64,000 nucleotides of DNA from Subtercola boreus. Its GTDB lineage: Bacteria > Actinomycetota > Actinomycetes > Actinomycetales > Microbacteriaceae. Location: the NCBI RefSeq assembly GCF_003399625.1, contig NZ_NBXA01000026.1, positions 186,001-250,000 on the forward strand, in the 5' to 3' direction. A program made the position numbers and the translations under genes. The notes under the pieces were generated by a model that was not told the origin of the DNA, did no database searches, and saw nothing but the letters and a program-made list of their open reading frames with translations. Positions 18,954-27,836 of this stretch are shown here, one piece after another. Position 1 is the first letter of the stretch. The number at the start of each line of letters is the position of its first letter.

Positions 18954-19865
18954 TCAGTGGGCGAGCACGCCGGCAGAGTGCACGAGCGACGCGGCCGTGT
19001 CGACCGCCGCCGCGACATCCCCGTCAGGCGGGTAGAGCAGGGTACGGCCGGCGGTGAGCCCGCGCACGCCCGGGAGGGAGAGTGCGTCGCCCCAGGCCGC
19101 GAAGGTCTCGTCGGGATCGGCCCCGGAGTCGCCACCGAGCAGCAGGGTCGGCAGCGTGGTCGCCTCCATCACCCGTTCCATCTCGGCCACCACCGGCAGT
19201 TTCATCCAGGTGTAGGCGCTGCTGCCGCCGAGGCCCGAGGCGATGGCGATCGAGAGGATGACGGCCTCCGTCGACAGGTCGTTGACGATGCGGCCGTCCG
19301 AGCGCCGCGACAGGAAGGGCTCGAGCATGATGGGCAGGCTCGCAGCCGAGGCCTGGGTCACCGCACGGGCCGTTGCCTCCAGCGTCGTCACTGTGCCCGG
19401 GTCGTCGAGGTCGACGCGCAACAGGGTCTTGGCGAAGTCGATGCCCGACGAGACCATCGTCGGCACGTCGTAGCCGGTGAAGCGGTCATCCATCTCGAAG
19501 CGGGCACCCCGCAGGCCCCCGCGATTCATCGAGCCCACGATGATCTTGTCGTCGAGCAGCCCGAGCGCGGCGAGATCGTCGATGATGTCGGGCGTGCCGA
19601 GTACCCCGTCGACACCGGGCCGGCTGAGGGCGATGGCCAGCCGATCGAGCAGCAGGTAGCGGTTCGCCATCGCCAGCGGGTCGCTGCCCACGGCGAGCGC
19701 TCCCCGTGCCGGGTGATCGGCCGCCACGATGAACAGGCGACCATCGCCGCGGGTCACCTCCCGACGGCGACGTGCGATGAGCGCCTCGCGGATGGCCTGG
19801 GGCCGCGTGGCCCGGATCGTCCGCAGGCGGTCGAAATCCGCTCCGGTCAGCATTCCGTCGGTCAC
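18954..19865 (-). CDS. Cgl0159-family (beta/alpha)8 protein, probable IolJ-role aldolase
   Basis: 303-residue TIM barrel of the DeoC/LacD-like aldolase superfamily, found in actinobacterial inositol clusters beside iolC. Segments 'LFIVAADHPARGAL', 'DKIIVGSMNRGGL', 'LPIMLEPFLSR' and 'LPTLLLGGDSG' resemble the family. The operon lacks a separate IolJ, so it probably cleaves the phosphorylated 2-deoxy-5-ketogluconate to DHAP and malonic semialdehyde; that is inferred from context. GTG 19865 is chosen because it overlaps the iolC stop (GTGA) and follows AGGAG; an ATG at 19853 is a weaker alternative. Confidence 0.82.
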   Translation of the reverse strand: MTDGMLTGADFDRLRTIRATRPQAIREALIARRRREVTRGDGRLFIVAADHPARGALAVGSDPLAMANRYLLLDRLAIALSRPGVDGVLGTPDIIDDLAALGLLDDKIIVGSMNRGGLRGARFEMDDRFTGYDVPTMVSSGIDFAKTLLRVDLDDPGTVTTLEATARAVTQASAASLPIMLEPFLSRRSDGRIVNDLSTEAVILSIAIASGLGGSSAYTWMKLPVVAEMERVMEATTLPTLLLGGDSGADPDETFAAWGDALSLPGVRGLTAGRTLLYPPDGDVAAAVDTAASLVHSAGVLAH

Positions 19866-20824
19866 AGTCGGGCTCCTGTCAGGAGGATGTCGTCGATCTC
19901 CCGGGTGGTGGGCATGGCAGTGGAGCATTCCCGGCGAGAAGCCACGATCGCTCCGGCGACATTGGCGAAACGGAGGATGGTCTCGAGATCCCAACCGGAG
20001 AGCAGCCCGTGACAGAGCGCCCCGCCGAAGGCATCCCCGGCGCCGAGCCCGTTGACGACGTCGACGGGGTGGGGCGGGACCTCCACCGTCTCCGATCGCG
20101 TCATGGCAAGGACACCCTTCGGCCCCTGCTTCACGATCGCGAGTTCGACCCCGCGCTCGAGCAGTGCGGAAGCTGCGCGCCTCGGCTCGGTCTCCCCCAC
20201 CGCGATCTCGCACTCCTCCCGGTTGCCGACCGCGACGGTGGCGAAGGCGAGAGCTTCAGCGACATGCGTCGAGGCGGTCTCGGCGTCGCCCCAGAACATC
20301 GGCCGGTAGTCGAGGTCGAAGATGGTGGTGGATGCCCGTTGACGGGCCTCGAGCGCAGCCAGGTGCGCTCCGCGGCTCGGTTCCTGGCTGAGCCCGGTGG
20401 CCGTGAACCAGAAGATCGTTGCGGCGCGCACCGCGTCGAGATCGATGTCGTTCGCCTCGACGTTCAGATCCGGCGCTTTCGGTTGGCGGTAGAAGTACAG
20501 CGGGAAGTCGTCGGGCGGGAAGATCTCGCAGAACGTCACCGGCGTCGGAAGCTCCGGGTCGACAGCGACGAAGTCGGTTCCGACCCCCAGTCGGTCGAGT
20601 TCCCTCAGCAGGTACCGGCCGAAGGGATCGTCGCCGACCCGGGAGATGAGCGAGACGCTCCGCCCGTGGCGTGCAGCCGCGACGGCGACGTTCGCCGCAC
20701 TCCCGCCCAGGTATTTGCCGAAGGTGGAGACATCTTCGAGGCCCACGCCGTCCTGCAGGGGATAGATGTCGACGCCGAGTCGGCCGAAGGCCAGCACGTC
20801 ACTGTGAGGAGGCGAAGTCGTCAT
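19862..20824 (-). CDS. iolC: 5-dehydro-2-deoxygluconokinase
   Basis: 320-residue PfkB/ribokinase-family sugar kinase. N-terminal 'GRLGVDIYPLQDGVGLEDV' and 'KYLGGSAANVAVAAARHG' are typical of IolC; the C-terminal catalytic base region is 'VNGLGAGDAFGGAL'. It phosphorylates 2-deoxy-5-keto-D-gluconate. This is the first gene of the eight-gene operon, transcribed away from the divergent GntR gene, with an operator candidate over its predicted -10 region. Confidence 0.94.
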   Translation of the reverse strand: MTTSPPHSDVLAFGRLGVDIYPLQDGVGLEDVSTFGKYLGGSAANVAVAAARHGRSVSLISRVGDDPFGRYLLRELDRLGVGTDFVAVDPELPTPVTFCEIFPPDDFPLYFYRQPKAPDLNVEANDIDLDAVRAATIFWFTATGLSQEPSRGAHLAALEARQRASTTIFDLDYRPMFWGDAETASTHVAEALAFATVAVGNREECEIAVGETEPRRAASALLERGVELAIVKQGPKGVLAMTRSETVEVPPHPVDVVNGLGAGDAFGGALCHGLLSGWDLETILRFANVAGAIVASRRECSTAMPTTREIDDILLTGARL

Positions 20825-20872
20825 TCTCAGGTCTGAACTCTCTTGTGTGGAGGTTCGCGGCAGGCCGCTTGG

Positions 20873-20888
20873 AATGTCCTAACAATAG
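20873..20888. promoter_or_regulatory. Inositol operator candidate 1 (over iolC promoter)
   Basis: AATGTCCTAACAATAG, matching operator 2 at most positions (consensus AWTGTYCYRACAATAG). On the minus strand a TTGCCC-N16-TATTGT promoter-like pair (20907-20880) has its -10 inside this site, so a bound repressor would block iolC transcription. Confidence 0.6.
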
Positions 20889-20919
20889 CACATGGGGTGG
20901 TTTGGGCAAGCGCATGTAA

Positions 20920-20936
20920 TATTGTTCCGACAATAG
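20920..20936. promoter_or_regulatory. Inositol operator candidate 2 (over gntR promoter)
   Basis: TATTGTTCCGACAATAG contains a perfect TATTGT-N4-ACAATA dyad. A TAATAT -10-like element at 20917-20922, extended by an upstream TG, overlaps it and faces the GntR gene, which fits autoregulation. Confidence 0.62.
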
Positions 20937-20962
20937 GTCGTACGTGCTCAGCTCGAGATTGG

Positions 20963-21736
20963 ATGCCCCCCCTCATGGTCAGCTCCGACACCGTCTGGCC
21001 CGAGCACCTGTTCACCGATCTCGACCGAACGGGCCCTGTTCCGCTCTACTTCCAGGTCTCGAGCCGACTGGAGACGGCTATCCGGTCCGGCGAGCTGCCT
21101 GCCGGATCCCGACTCGAGAACGAGATCGCGATCGGCCAGCGGCTCGGCCTGTCCCGCCCGACTGTTCGACGCGCCATCCAGGAACTCGTCGACGTCGGCC
21201 TGCTGGTCAGGCGCCGCGGAATCGGCACCCAGGTCGTGCAGGGCCAGATCACCCGTCAGGTCGAGCTCACGAGCCTCTACGAAGACCTCAAGAACACGTC
21301 GCAGGAGCCCGGCACCCGGGTTCTGCTGCACGAGATCTCCGCCGCCAGCGAGACGGTGGCCGAGCGGCTGAGGGTGGATGCCGGATCCGATGTCGTGCAC
21401 CTGAGACGACTCCGCACGACCGGCGGCATCGCGATCGCCATCCTCGAGAACTACCTCCCGTCCGCCTTCGCCGACATCACCACCGAACTGTTGCAGGAAC
21501 TCGGGCTCTACCAGATCCTCCGTGCCCGGGGCGTCACGATCCGGGTCGCCAACCAGCGGATCGGCGCGCGGCGAGCGGAGCACGACGAGAGCGAACTGCT
21601 CGGCGTCGAACGGCACGGGCCGCTCCTCACCATGGAGCGGATCGCATTCGACGACGCCGGAGAGGCGATCGAGTACGGTCACCACTGCTACCGCCCCGAC
21701 ATGTACAGCTTCGAGACGACACTCGTCGCCAAGTGA
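20963..21736 (+). CDS. GntR-family regulator (HutC type), probable inositol repressor
   Basis: About 257 residues: N-terminal winged-helix ('VPLYFQVSSRLETAI', 'SRLENEIAIGQRLGLSRPTVRRAIQELVD') and a C-terminal UTRA-type ligand domain. It is divergent to iolC with two matching operator-like sequences between, so it is very probably the local repressor whose inducer is an inositol intermediate. Start is uncertain: ATG 20963 (MPPLM) and ATG 20975 are in frame and neither has a strong ribosome site, so the mRNA may be nearly leaderless. The amidohydrolase gene follows after 23 nt. Confidence 0.87.
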   Translation: MPPLMVSSDTVWPEHLFTDLDRTGPVPLYFQVSSRLETAIRSGELPAGSRLENEIAIGQRLGLSRPTVRRAIQELVDVGLLVRRRGIGTQVVQGQITRQVELTSLYEDLKNTSQEPGTRVLLHEISAASETVAERLRVDAGSDVVHLRRLRTTGGIAIAILENYLPSAFADITTELLQELGLYQILRARGVTIRVANQRIGARRAEHDESELLGVERHGPLLTMERIAFDDAGEAIEYGHHCYRPDMYSFETTLVAK

Positions 21737-21759
21737 GGGGCAGCCGCTAGCGTGAACGC

Positions 21760-23145
21760 ATGACCGAGCGCACGATCATCCGGAACGCCCACATCGTCAC
21801 CGTCAACCCTGCCGACGAGGAGTTCAGTGACGGGTACCTGGTGATCGACGACGCGGTGATCGTCGCCGTCGGGGCAGGCCCGGTTCCGAGCCAGTGGACC
21901 GGGACCGGCGCGCACGACGGCACCTCCCCGCGGATCACCGTGGTCGACGCCCGCGGCCACCTCGTCACCCCCGGGCTCATCAACACGCACCACCACCTCT
22001 ACCAGTGGCTGACCAGGGGTCACGCGCAGGACGCGATCCTGTTCGACTGGCTGACCGCCCTCTATCCGCTCTGGTCGATGATCGACGCCGACCTCGTGGA
22101 GGCGGGAGCGCTCGGTGCGATCGCTGTGGCTGCACGCTCCGGATGCTCGACCGTCGGCGATCACCACTATGTGTTCCCGGGCGGAGCCGGCGACATCCTC
22201 GGCGGGATCGTGAACGCAGCGAGCACGGTGGGCGTACGGCTCCACGCGACGCGCGGATCGATGGACCTCGGCCGGAGCGCGGGCGGGCTGCCGCCCGATT
22301 TCGCGGTCGAGACGATCGACGCGATCCTCGCGGCCAGTGACCTCGCGATCGACCGGTACCACGACGCCGGAGCCGGAGCGATGACGCAGGTCGCCCTGGC
22401 CCCGTGCTCACCGTTCTCGGTGACGGCCGAGCTGCTGACGGAATCCGCCGCACTCGGCCGGGCGCGCGGGGTGCGCCTCCACACGCACGGTTCCGAGACG
22501 GTGGAGGAGGATGCGTTCTGCCTGGCGACGTTCGGCCGCACCCCGACGCAGTACCTCGAAGACCTCGGCTGGCTGGGCCCGGACGTCTGGATGGCGCACT
22601 GCGTGCACCTCGACGAGCACGCGATCGGGCGGTTCGCTGCGACGGGCACGAGCGTGGCGCACTGCCCGTCGTCGAACGCGCGGCTGGCCGCCGGCATCGC
22701 ACCTGTTCCCGCGATGCTCGACGCCGGGGTGACGGTCGGGCTCGGTGTCGACGGCGCCGCATCGAACGAGTCCGGGCAGCTGGGTTCGGAGATCCGGATG
22801 GCCGTGCTGATGAACCGGCTCGGCTCCGGCGCCGACCGGATGACCGGGCGCACAGCCCTCCGGATGGCGACGATGGGCGGGGCCCGCACTCTGGGGCGCG
22901 CAGCCGAGATCGGCTCGCTCGAAGTCGGCAAGCTTGCGGATGTCGCGGTGTGGAAGGTGGACGGCGTCGAGCACGCCGGCATCCTCGACCCGGTCGCGGC
23001 GCTGACGCTCGGCGCGCAGCCGCCGCTTGCGCTGCTGCTGGTGAACGGGCGCGCGGTGGTGCGCGACGGCGCCCTCACCCGGGTGGACGAGGGAACTGTC
23101 GCGCGCGGGGTGGCCCGGGCATCCGCAGCGCTGCGCCTCCGCTGA
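21760..23145 (+). CDS. Amidohydrolase, 8-oxoguanine deaminase/AtzB-like
   Basis: 461-residue metal-dependent hydrolase of the cytosine/adenosine/8-oxoguanine deaminase group. Zn motif 'NTHHHLYQWLTRG' with HxH near residue 75, His in 'VRLHTHGSE', 'HCVHLDE', and metal Asp in 'GLGVDGAASNES' near residue 330. The 'HHHLYQ(W/N)LTR' form is typical of 8-oxoguanine deaminases. It lies just downstream of the GntR gene and may share its transcript. A purine deaminase has no obvious place in inositol breakdown, so it is either a read-through passenger or acts on an unrecognised substrate. Confidence 0.82.
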   Translation: MTERTIIRNAHIVTVNPADEEFSDGYLVIDDAVIVAVGAGPVPSQWTGTGAHDGTSPRITVVDARGHLVTPGLINTHHHLYQWLTRGHAQDAILFDWLTALYPLWSMIDADLVEAGALGAIAVAARSGCSTVGDHHYVFPGGAGDILGGIVNAASTVGVRLHATRGSMDLGRSAGGLPPDFAVETIDAILAASDLAIDRYHDAGAGAMTQVALAPCSPFSVTAELLTESAALGRARGVRLHTHGSETVEEDAFCLATFGRTPTQYLEDLGWLGPDVWMAHCVHLDEHAIGRFAATGTSVAHCPSSNARLAAGIAPVPAMLDAGVTVGLGVDGAASNESGQLGSEIRMAVLMNRLGSGADRMTGRTALRMATMGGARTLGRAAEIGSLEVGKLADVAVWKVDGVEHAGILDPVAALTLGAQPPLALLLVNGRAVVRDGALTRVDEGTVARGVARASAALRLR

Positions 23146-23164
23146 CGCACCCCGCGCCCGGATT

Positions 23165-23237
23165 CGCGGAATAGACGGCCCTGGCCGCATCCGCAGGGCT
23201 ATCTGCCGCGGATCGGGCTGTGGCCGCCGATTCCGCG
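23165..23237. repeat. 73-nt imperfect palindrome between convergent genes
   Basis: Arms 23165-23180 and 23222-23237 pair at 13 of 16 positions (CGCGGAAT-x3-CGGCC against GGCCG-x3-ATTCCGCG), with further partial pairing inside. It lies between the convergent amidohydrolase and mannitol-dehydrogenase genes, without U-tracts; probable bidirectional terminator or intergenic repeat element. Confidence 0.55.
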
Positions 23238-23314
23238 ATACGTGGGGCCGGCAGTTCGTTCGGCGACGCGCCACCCCCGCACCGCTCAGGCGAGGCGAGG
23301 GGGGGCGGGTACAG

Positions 23315-24796
23315 CTAGTCGCGGGCGAGGGCGAGGGCGCGGAGCGCGCCGACCGAACCGTCCGCAAGGAGCGTCGCGCGCGCCTCCCGGTAGGCGGCGC
23401 GGAAGCGCGCATCCGTTCCGAGGTCGCCGAACACGTCGGTGAGGTCGAGGAGTGCCCCGGGGCTGGTCGCCTCGGCGTGCGCCGCCTTCGTGAGCACGTC
23501 TTTCCGCACATCGGTGACCACGATCGGCGCACCCGACTCGGTCGAACCCTCGAGGTAGACGCTCCAGGCGGCGATGACGAGCGCGCAGTGCTCGATCGGC
23601 CCGCCCGAGGCGAGCTGCGCCCGAACGACCGGGAGCAGGAACTTCGGGATGCGCTCCGACGCATCGACGACCTGCCGGGCCAGCGTGTCGGCGATCGCTG
23701 TGCTCGAGAAGCGCGCGATCAACTCGTGCCGGTAGGCCTCGAGATCTATTCCGGGCACCGGCTGGAGCGTCGGCGTGGCTTCGAGGGTCATGTAGTCGAG
23801 TAGGAATTGCCGGAACAGCGGCGCCTGGCACACCTCGTGCACGTACTCGTAGCCCGCGAGCATTCCCAGGTAGCTCATCGCCTGGTGCGACGCGTTCAGC
23901 AGCCGGAGCTTCATGAGTTCGTAGGGCTCCACGTCGGCGACCACCTGCACGCCCACCGATTCGAGGTCGGGCCGGCCCAGCGTGAAGGCATCTTCGAGCA
24001 CCCACTGTTCGAACGCCTCCGAGACGACCGGCCACTCGTCGTCGATTCCGTAGGCCGACGAGACCTCAGCGCGCGAGGCGTCCGTGGTCGCGGGGGTGAT
24101 GCGGTCGACCATCGAGTTCGGGAATGACACGTTGGCAGCGATCCACTCCCCCAGGGACGGATCCTTCAGCAGGGCGTAGGAGGTGAGGGCCTGACGGGCG
24201 ACATGTCCGTTGCCCTGGATGTTGTCGCACGACATGACGGTGAACGGCGGGATGCCCGCCTCCCGGCGGCGGCGGAGACCCTCGGTGATCAGCCCGAAGA
24301 CGGTTGCGGGCACGGCGCCGTCTTTCAGGTCATCCAGAACCGCGGGGTTGGTGCCGTCGAACTCGCCGGTCGCGTCATTCACGTTGTAGCCGCCTTCGGT
24401 GACGGTCAGCGAGACGATGCGGGTCTGGGGATGCGCGAGCTTGGCGATCACGGCCTCGGGATCGTCGGGCGCGAAGAGGTACTCGGCGATCGAACCGACG
24501 ACCCGCGCCTCCGCGGCGCCGCCGGGGTGCTTCACGACCAGGGTGTACAGGTTGTCCTGGTCGGCGAGCACATCGCGCATCTTCTTGTCGGAGGCCAGTA
24601 CGCCCACACCGCAGATGCCCCAGGTGAGGTCGACGCCTGCTGAGAGCGAGCGGTCGACGAACATCGCCTCGTGCGAGCGGTGGAACGCCCCGACGCCGAA
24701 GTGGACGATCCCCGTGGTGATCGCTGTTCGGTTGTAGTGCGGCACGGCGACCGTCTGACCGATCGTCGAAAGGGTGGAACTGTTCAGACGGACCAT
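23315..24796 (-). CDS. Mannitol dehydrogenase family (long-chain polyol dehydrogenase)
   Basis: 493-residue NAD-dependent polyol dehydrogenase/fructuronate reductase family enzyme. It carries 'HFGVGAFHRSHEAMF' near the N-terminus and the active-site signature 'KLRLLNASHQAMSYLG' with catalytic Lys, Asn and His. ATG 24796 has AGGAGG at ideal spacing. It is the last gene of an FrcBCAK-like importer operon, so oxidation of an imported hexitol (mannitol or similar) to a ketose is likely. A fructuronate reductase role is less likely without uronate genes nearby. Confidence 0.9.
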   Translation of the reverse strand: MVRLNSSTLSTIGQTVAVPHYNRTAITTGIVHFGVGAFHRSHEAMFVDRSLSAGVDLTWGICGVGVLASDKKMRDVLADQDNLYTLVVKHPGGAAEARVVGSIAEYLFAPDDPEAVIAKLAHPQTRIVSLTVTEGGYNVNDATGEFDGTNPAVLDDLKDGAVPATVFGLITEGLRRRREAGIPPFTVMSCDNIQGNGHVARQALTSYALLKDPSLGEWIAANVSFPNSMVDRITPATTDASRAEVSSAYGIDDEWPVVSEAFEQWVLEDAFTLGRPDLESVGVQVVADVEPYELMKLRLLNASHQAMSYLGMLAGYEYVHEVCQAPLFRQFLLDYMTLEATPTLQPVPGIDLEAYRHELIARFSSTAIADTLARQVVDASERIPKFLLPVVRAQLASGGPIEHCALVIAAWSVYLEGSTESGAPIVVTDVRKDVLTKAAHAEATSPGALLDLTDVFGDLGTDARFRAAYREARATLLADGSVGALRALALARD

Positions 24797-24836
24797 GGGA
24801 GAGCCTCCTGGGAAATGGAACACGCGAGTGAAAGGG

Positions 24837-24878
24837 TCACGGGCCCCCCTTCGGCACAGTGCGAAGGAAGGCCCGTGA
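24837..24878 (-). terminator. Intercistronic hairpin after the second binding-protein gene
   Basis: TCACGGGCC (24837-24845) pairs with GGCCCGTGA (24870-24878), and an inner CCTTCG/CGAAGG stem follows after a 2-nt internal loop. It sits 48 nt downstream of the binding-protein stop on the minus strand and has no U-run. As with the hairpin at 9274, a role in differential stability is likely. Confidence 0.65.
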
Positions 24879-24925
24879 GTGGGAGTGGAGCGTTGCCGCC
24901 CTGTCAGCAGAGCGTCACAGCCCGG

Positions 24926-25912
24926 TCAGCAGCTGGACTTGTAGACGTAGTCCTTACCGGTGGTGTCGATGTTCTCGAGCGTCAGAACCTGGAATCCGGT
25001 CTGCGTGTTCTTCGTGACCGTCTCACCCTTGAGGGCGGCGACCGCTGCGTCGACGCCGTCGGCGCCGATCAGGGCCGGCTGCTGCGCGACGAGGGCGGAG
25101 ATGGTGCCGTCGCGGAGGTCCTGCACCTGGGCGGGGCCAGCATCGAAGCCGGCGATCTTCACGGTGTCCTGCTTGCCGGCCTGGCGGACGCCGGTCGCGG
25201 TTCCCTCGGCAGCGAAGGTGTTCGTGGCGAACACACCCACGATGTCGGGGTCCTTGGCGAGGGCGGCCGTCATGAGCCGGGCGGCTTCTGCGGGGTCGTT
25301 GTGGCTGTACTGCACACCGATGTAGTTGAAGCTCGAGTCGGCCTTGATGCTCTCCTCGAAGCCCGCGATACGGGCGTCGGTGGTGGAGATGCCGGGGTCG
25401 GTGGCCATGATGAGCACCTTGCCGCCGTTCGGGTTCAGCTGCTTGATCGCGTCGAACGCGCTCTTGCCGCCGCCGGTGTTGTCACTGGCGATGGATGCCG
25501 TGGCGAACGACGGGTCGTCGACCGTCGTGTCGACGAGAACGACCTTGATTCCGGCGCTGGCGGCCGCCTTCAGCGGGGCCTGCATGGCCGTCACGTCGGT
25601 CGGTGCCACCAGGATGGCGCTCGGGTTGGAGGCCACAACGGAGTCGACGATCGGCTTCTGCAGGGTCGGGTCGAACTTGGCGGGGCCCTGGGTGTTCAGC
25701 GTGACGCCGAGCTTCTTGGCCTCGGCTTCAGCGCCGCACTGCATCGAGATGTAGAACTCGTCTCCGGCGACGCCCTGGATGAACGAGATGTTGTAGTTGC
25801 CCGACGCGTTCGTCGAGCCTCCGGTGCTTCCGCCGCCAGCGCAGGCGCTGAGGGAGAGAACGGCGACCGCGCTGAGTGCGGCCAGGGAGACGAGGTGTCT
25901 CTTCGACTTCAT
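24926..25912 (-). CDS. FrcB/RbsB-like sugar-binding lipoprotein
   Basis: 328-residue type-I binding protein with a lipoprotein signal (basic MKSKR, hydrophobic core, lipobox LSAC). Family segments: 'NISFIQGVAGDEFYISMQCGAEAEA', 'NPSAILVAPTDVTAMQAPL', 'GIKVVLVDTT', 'KIAGFDAGPAQVQDL'. The order kinase-ATPase-permease-binding protein is that of the fructose importer locus frcBCAK read backwards. Ligand could be fructose, another ketose or a polyol; the neighbouring polyol dehydrogenase favours a hexitol or ketohexose. Confidence 0.92.
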   Translation of the reverse strand: MKSKRHLVSLAALSAVAVLSLSACAGGGSTGGSTNASGNYNISFIQGVAGDEFYISMQCGAEAEAKKLGVTLNTQGPAKFDPTLQKPIVDSVVASNPSAILVAPTDVTAMQAPLKAAASAGIKVVLVDTTVDDPSFATASIASDNTGGGKSAFDAIKQLNPNGGKVLIMATDPGISTTDARIAGFEESIKADSSFNYIGVQYSHNDPAEAARLMTAALAKDPDIVGVFATNTFAAEGTATGVRQAGKQDTVKIAGFDAGPAQVQDLRDGTISALVAQQPALIGADGVDAAVAALKGETVTKNTQTGFQVLTLENIDTTGKDYVYKSSC

Positions 25913-25983
25913 TGTTAAAGCTCCTCTTGGTTCTTCGGGTGTGTTGGTGTGGGTGGTGACTGTGTTGCGGTGTGAAGGGACTG

Positions 25984-27072
25984 CTATTTCTTCCGTGTCC
26001 AGAGGCTGGACAGCGAAACCTTGGATTTCGACCCGCTTCCGCGAGCCGCGGCTGCACGCCGTCGCTGGTCGATGAAGACCGCTGCGACCAGCACCGCGCC
26101 GACGGCGACCTGCTGCCAGAACGGCTGCACGCCGATGATGACGAAGCCGTTCTGGAGGACCGCCGGGATGAACAGGCCGACCATGGTGCCGAACATCGTG
26201 CCGAGACCACCGAAGATGCTCGTTCCACCGATGACGACGGCGGCGATGACGTTCAGGTTGGTCTGCGACTGGCCGGCGATGGCCGTCGTGCCGTACTGCG
26301 ACAGGGAGAGCAACCCGGCGAGACCGGCGAGGGCACCCGACAGGGCGTAGATCGAGATGAGCTGGCGGTCGACCTTGACGCCCACTCGGCGGGCAGCCTC
26401 CTCGTTCGAGCCCACCGCGAAGGTGTAGAGGCCGAACTTGGTCTTGTGCAGGATGATGCCGAAGATCACGACGATCACCAGCGCGAGGAGCGAGATGAGC
26501 GGGATGGTCGTTCCCACGACGTTCCCGTAGCCGATGGTGTCGGTCAGCACGGTGGGGACCTCGCGGATGTCGACACCGTTGGTGATGACCTGCGCGAGCC
26601 CGAGGGCTGCGCCCAGGGTACCGAGGGTCACGATGAGAGGTGGCACCTTGGCCTTAGCGATCAGGAATCCGTTCAGCAGTCCCCAGAGCAACCCGACGAC
26701 GATCGCAACGACGAGGCCGACGAGGGCCGTGCCCCAGCCGCTTCCGCCGATGGCCTGCATGACCTTCGCGCTGACGACGCCGGAGAACACGAGCACAGAG
26801 CCGATCGACAGGTCGATGCCGGAGGTGATGATGACGAACGTCATACCGATGCCGAGCACGGCGAGGATGGAGACGTTCTGCACGATCTGGCGGATGTTCG
26901 TCCAGTTCGGGAAGATCGTCGGCGCGAGCAGAGTGAAGATCAGGAAGATCACGATCAGCACGAGCAGGATCTGGAAGGACTGGATGCCGGTCAGCCGGGC
27001 CAGGAAGTTCGGGGCCTTGCCCTGCTCGTTCGGTGCCACGGGTACGCCCGTGGGGGCGGCTGTCTGGGTCAT
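25984..27072 (-). CDS. FrcC/RbsC-like sugar ABC permease
   Basis: 362-residue membrane permease with multiple hydrophobic helices; N-terminal about 35 residues are polar and cytosolic. Signature stretches 'GMTFVIITSGIDLSIGSVLVFSGV' and 'KVPPLIVTLGTLGAALGLA' are characteristic of the ribose/xylose/fructose group. The ATG overlaps the ATPase stop by 4 nt (27069-27072), and about 70 nt separate it from the binding-protein gene. Confidence 0.93.
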   Translation of the reverse strand: MTQTAAPTGVPVAPNEQGKAPNFLARLTGIQSFQILLVLIVIFLIFTLLAPTIFPNWTNIRQIVQNVSILAVLGIGMTFVIITSGIDLSIGSVLVFSGVVSAKVMQAIGGSGWGTALVGLVVAIVVGLLWGLLNGFLIAKAKVPPLIVTLGTLGAALGLAQVITNGVDIREVPTVLTDTIGYGNVVGTTIPLISLLALVIVVIFGIILHKTKFGLYTFAVGSNEEAARRVGVKVDRQLISIYALSGALAGLAGLLSLSQYGTTAIAGQSQTNLNVIAAVVIGGTSIFGGLGTMFGTMVGLFIPAVLQNGFVIIGVQPFWQQVAVGAVLVAAVFIDQRRRAAAARGSGSKSKVSLSSLWTRKK

Positions 27073-27836
27073 GCTCCTGCTCCGTCCAGTGCGCCGGTCA
27101 TCGCAGCGACGAGTTCTTCCATGTTCGTTTTCTTGGCCTCGAACGTGGCGATGCGGCGGCCGAGGCGCAGAACCTGCACGCGGTCGGCGACCTCGATCAC
27201 GTTGGGCATGTTGTGGCTGATGAAGACCACTCCCACGCCCTTGTCACGCACGCGCCGGATGGTCTCCAGAACGTTCTTCGTCTGCACGACGCCGAGCGCG
27301 GCCGTCGGTTCGTCGAGAAAGATGACGCCCTTGGCCCAGGCCACCGCGCGGGCGATGGCGATCGCCTGGCGCTGGCCACCCGACATCCCGCCCACCGGGT
27401 CGGTCATGCTGCGCACGGTCGCACCGAGGTCGTCGAACGCGGCCTTCGAACGCAGGCGCATCGCCTTGGTGTCGAGGAAGCCGAGCTTGCCGAGAACGCC
27501 GGGGGCCGGGATCTCACGTCCGAGGAACATGTTCTGCGCAGGGTTCAGGTGCGGCGCGAGCGCCAGGTCCTGGAAGACCGTCTCGATGCCGAGCTTCGAT
27601 GCTGCGGTGGTGGAGTTGAGGTCGACGACGCCGCCGGCGTAGCGGATCTCGCCGGAGTCGAGCGCGAGGTTGCCCGACAGTGCTTTCACCAGGGTCGACT
27701 TGCCGGCTCCGTTGTCGCCGATCAGCGCGACGACTTCGCCTGCGTTGATGTCGAAGTCCACGTGGTCGAGAGCCCGCACCGCGCCGAAGCTCCGTGTGAG
27801 GCCCCGTGCTTCGAGGATGGGGATTGTGCTTGTCAT
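27069..27836 (-). CDS. FrcA-like sugar ABC ATP-binding subunit
   Basis: 255-residue single ABC cassette: Walker A GDNGAGKS, signature MSGGQRQ, Walker B VIFLDEP, followed by the His-switch segment 'VVFISHNMPNV'. The single domain matches FrcA rather than the duplicated RbsA. It overlaps both neighbours by 4 nt (kinase upstream, permease downstream), so the three are tightly coupled. Confidence 0.93.
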   Translation of the reverse strand: MTSTIPILEARGLTRSFGAVRALDHVDFDINAGEVVALIGDNGAGKSTLVKALSGNLALDSGEIRYAGGVVDLNSTTAASKLGIETVFQDLALAPHLNPAQNMFLGREIPAPGVLGKLGFLDTKAMRLRSKAAFDDLGATVRSMTDPVGGMSGGQRQAIAIARAVAWAKGVIFLDEPTAALGVVQTKNVLETIRRVRDKGVGVVFISHNMPNVIEVADRVQVLRLGRRIATFEAKKTNMEELVAAMTGALDGAGA

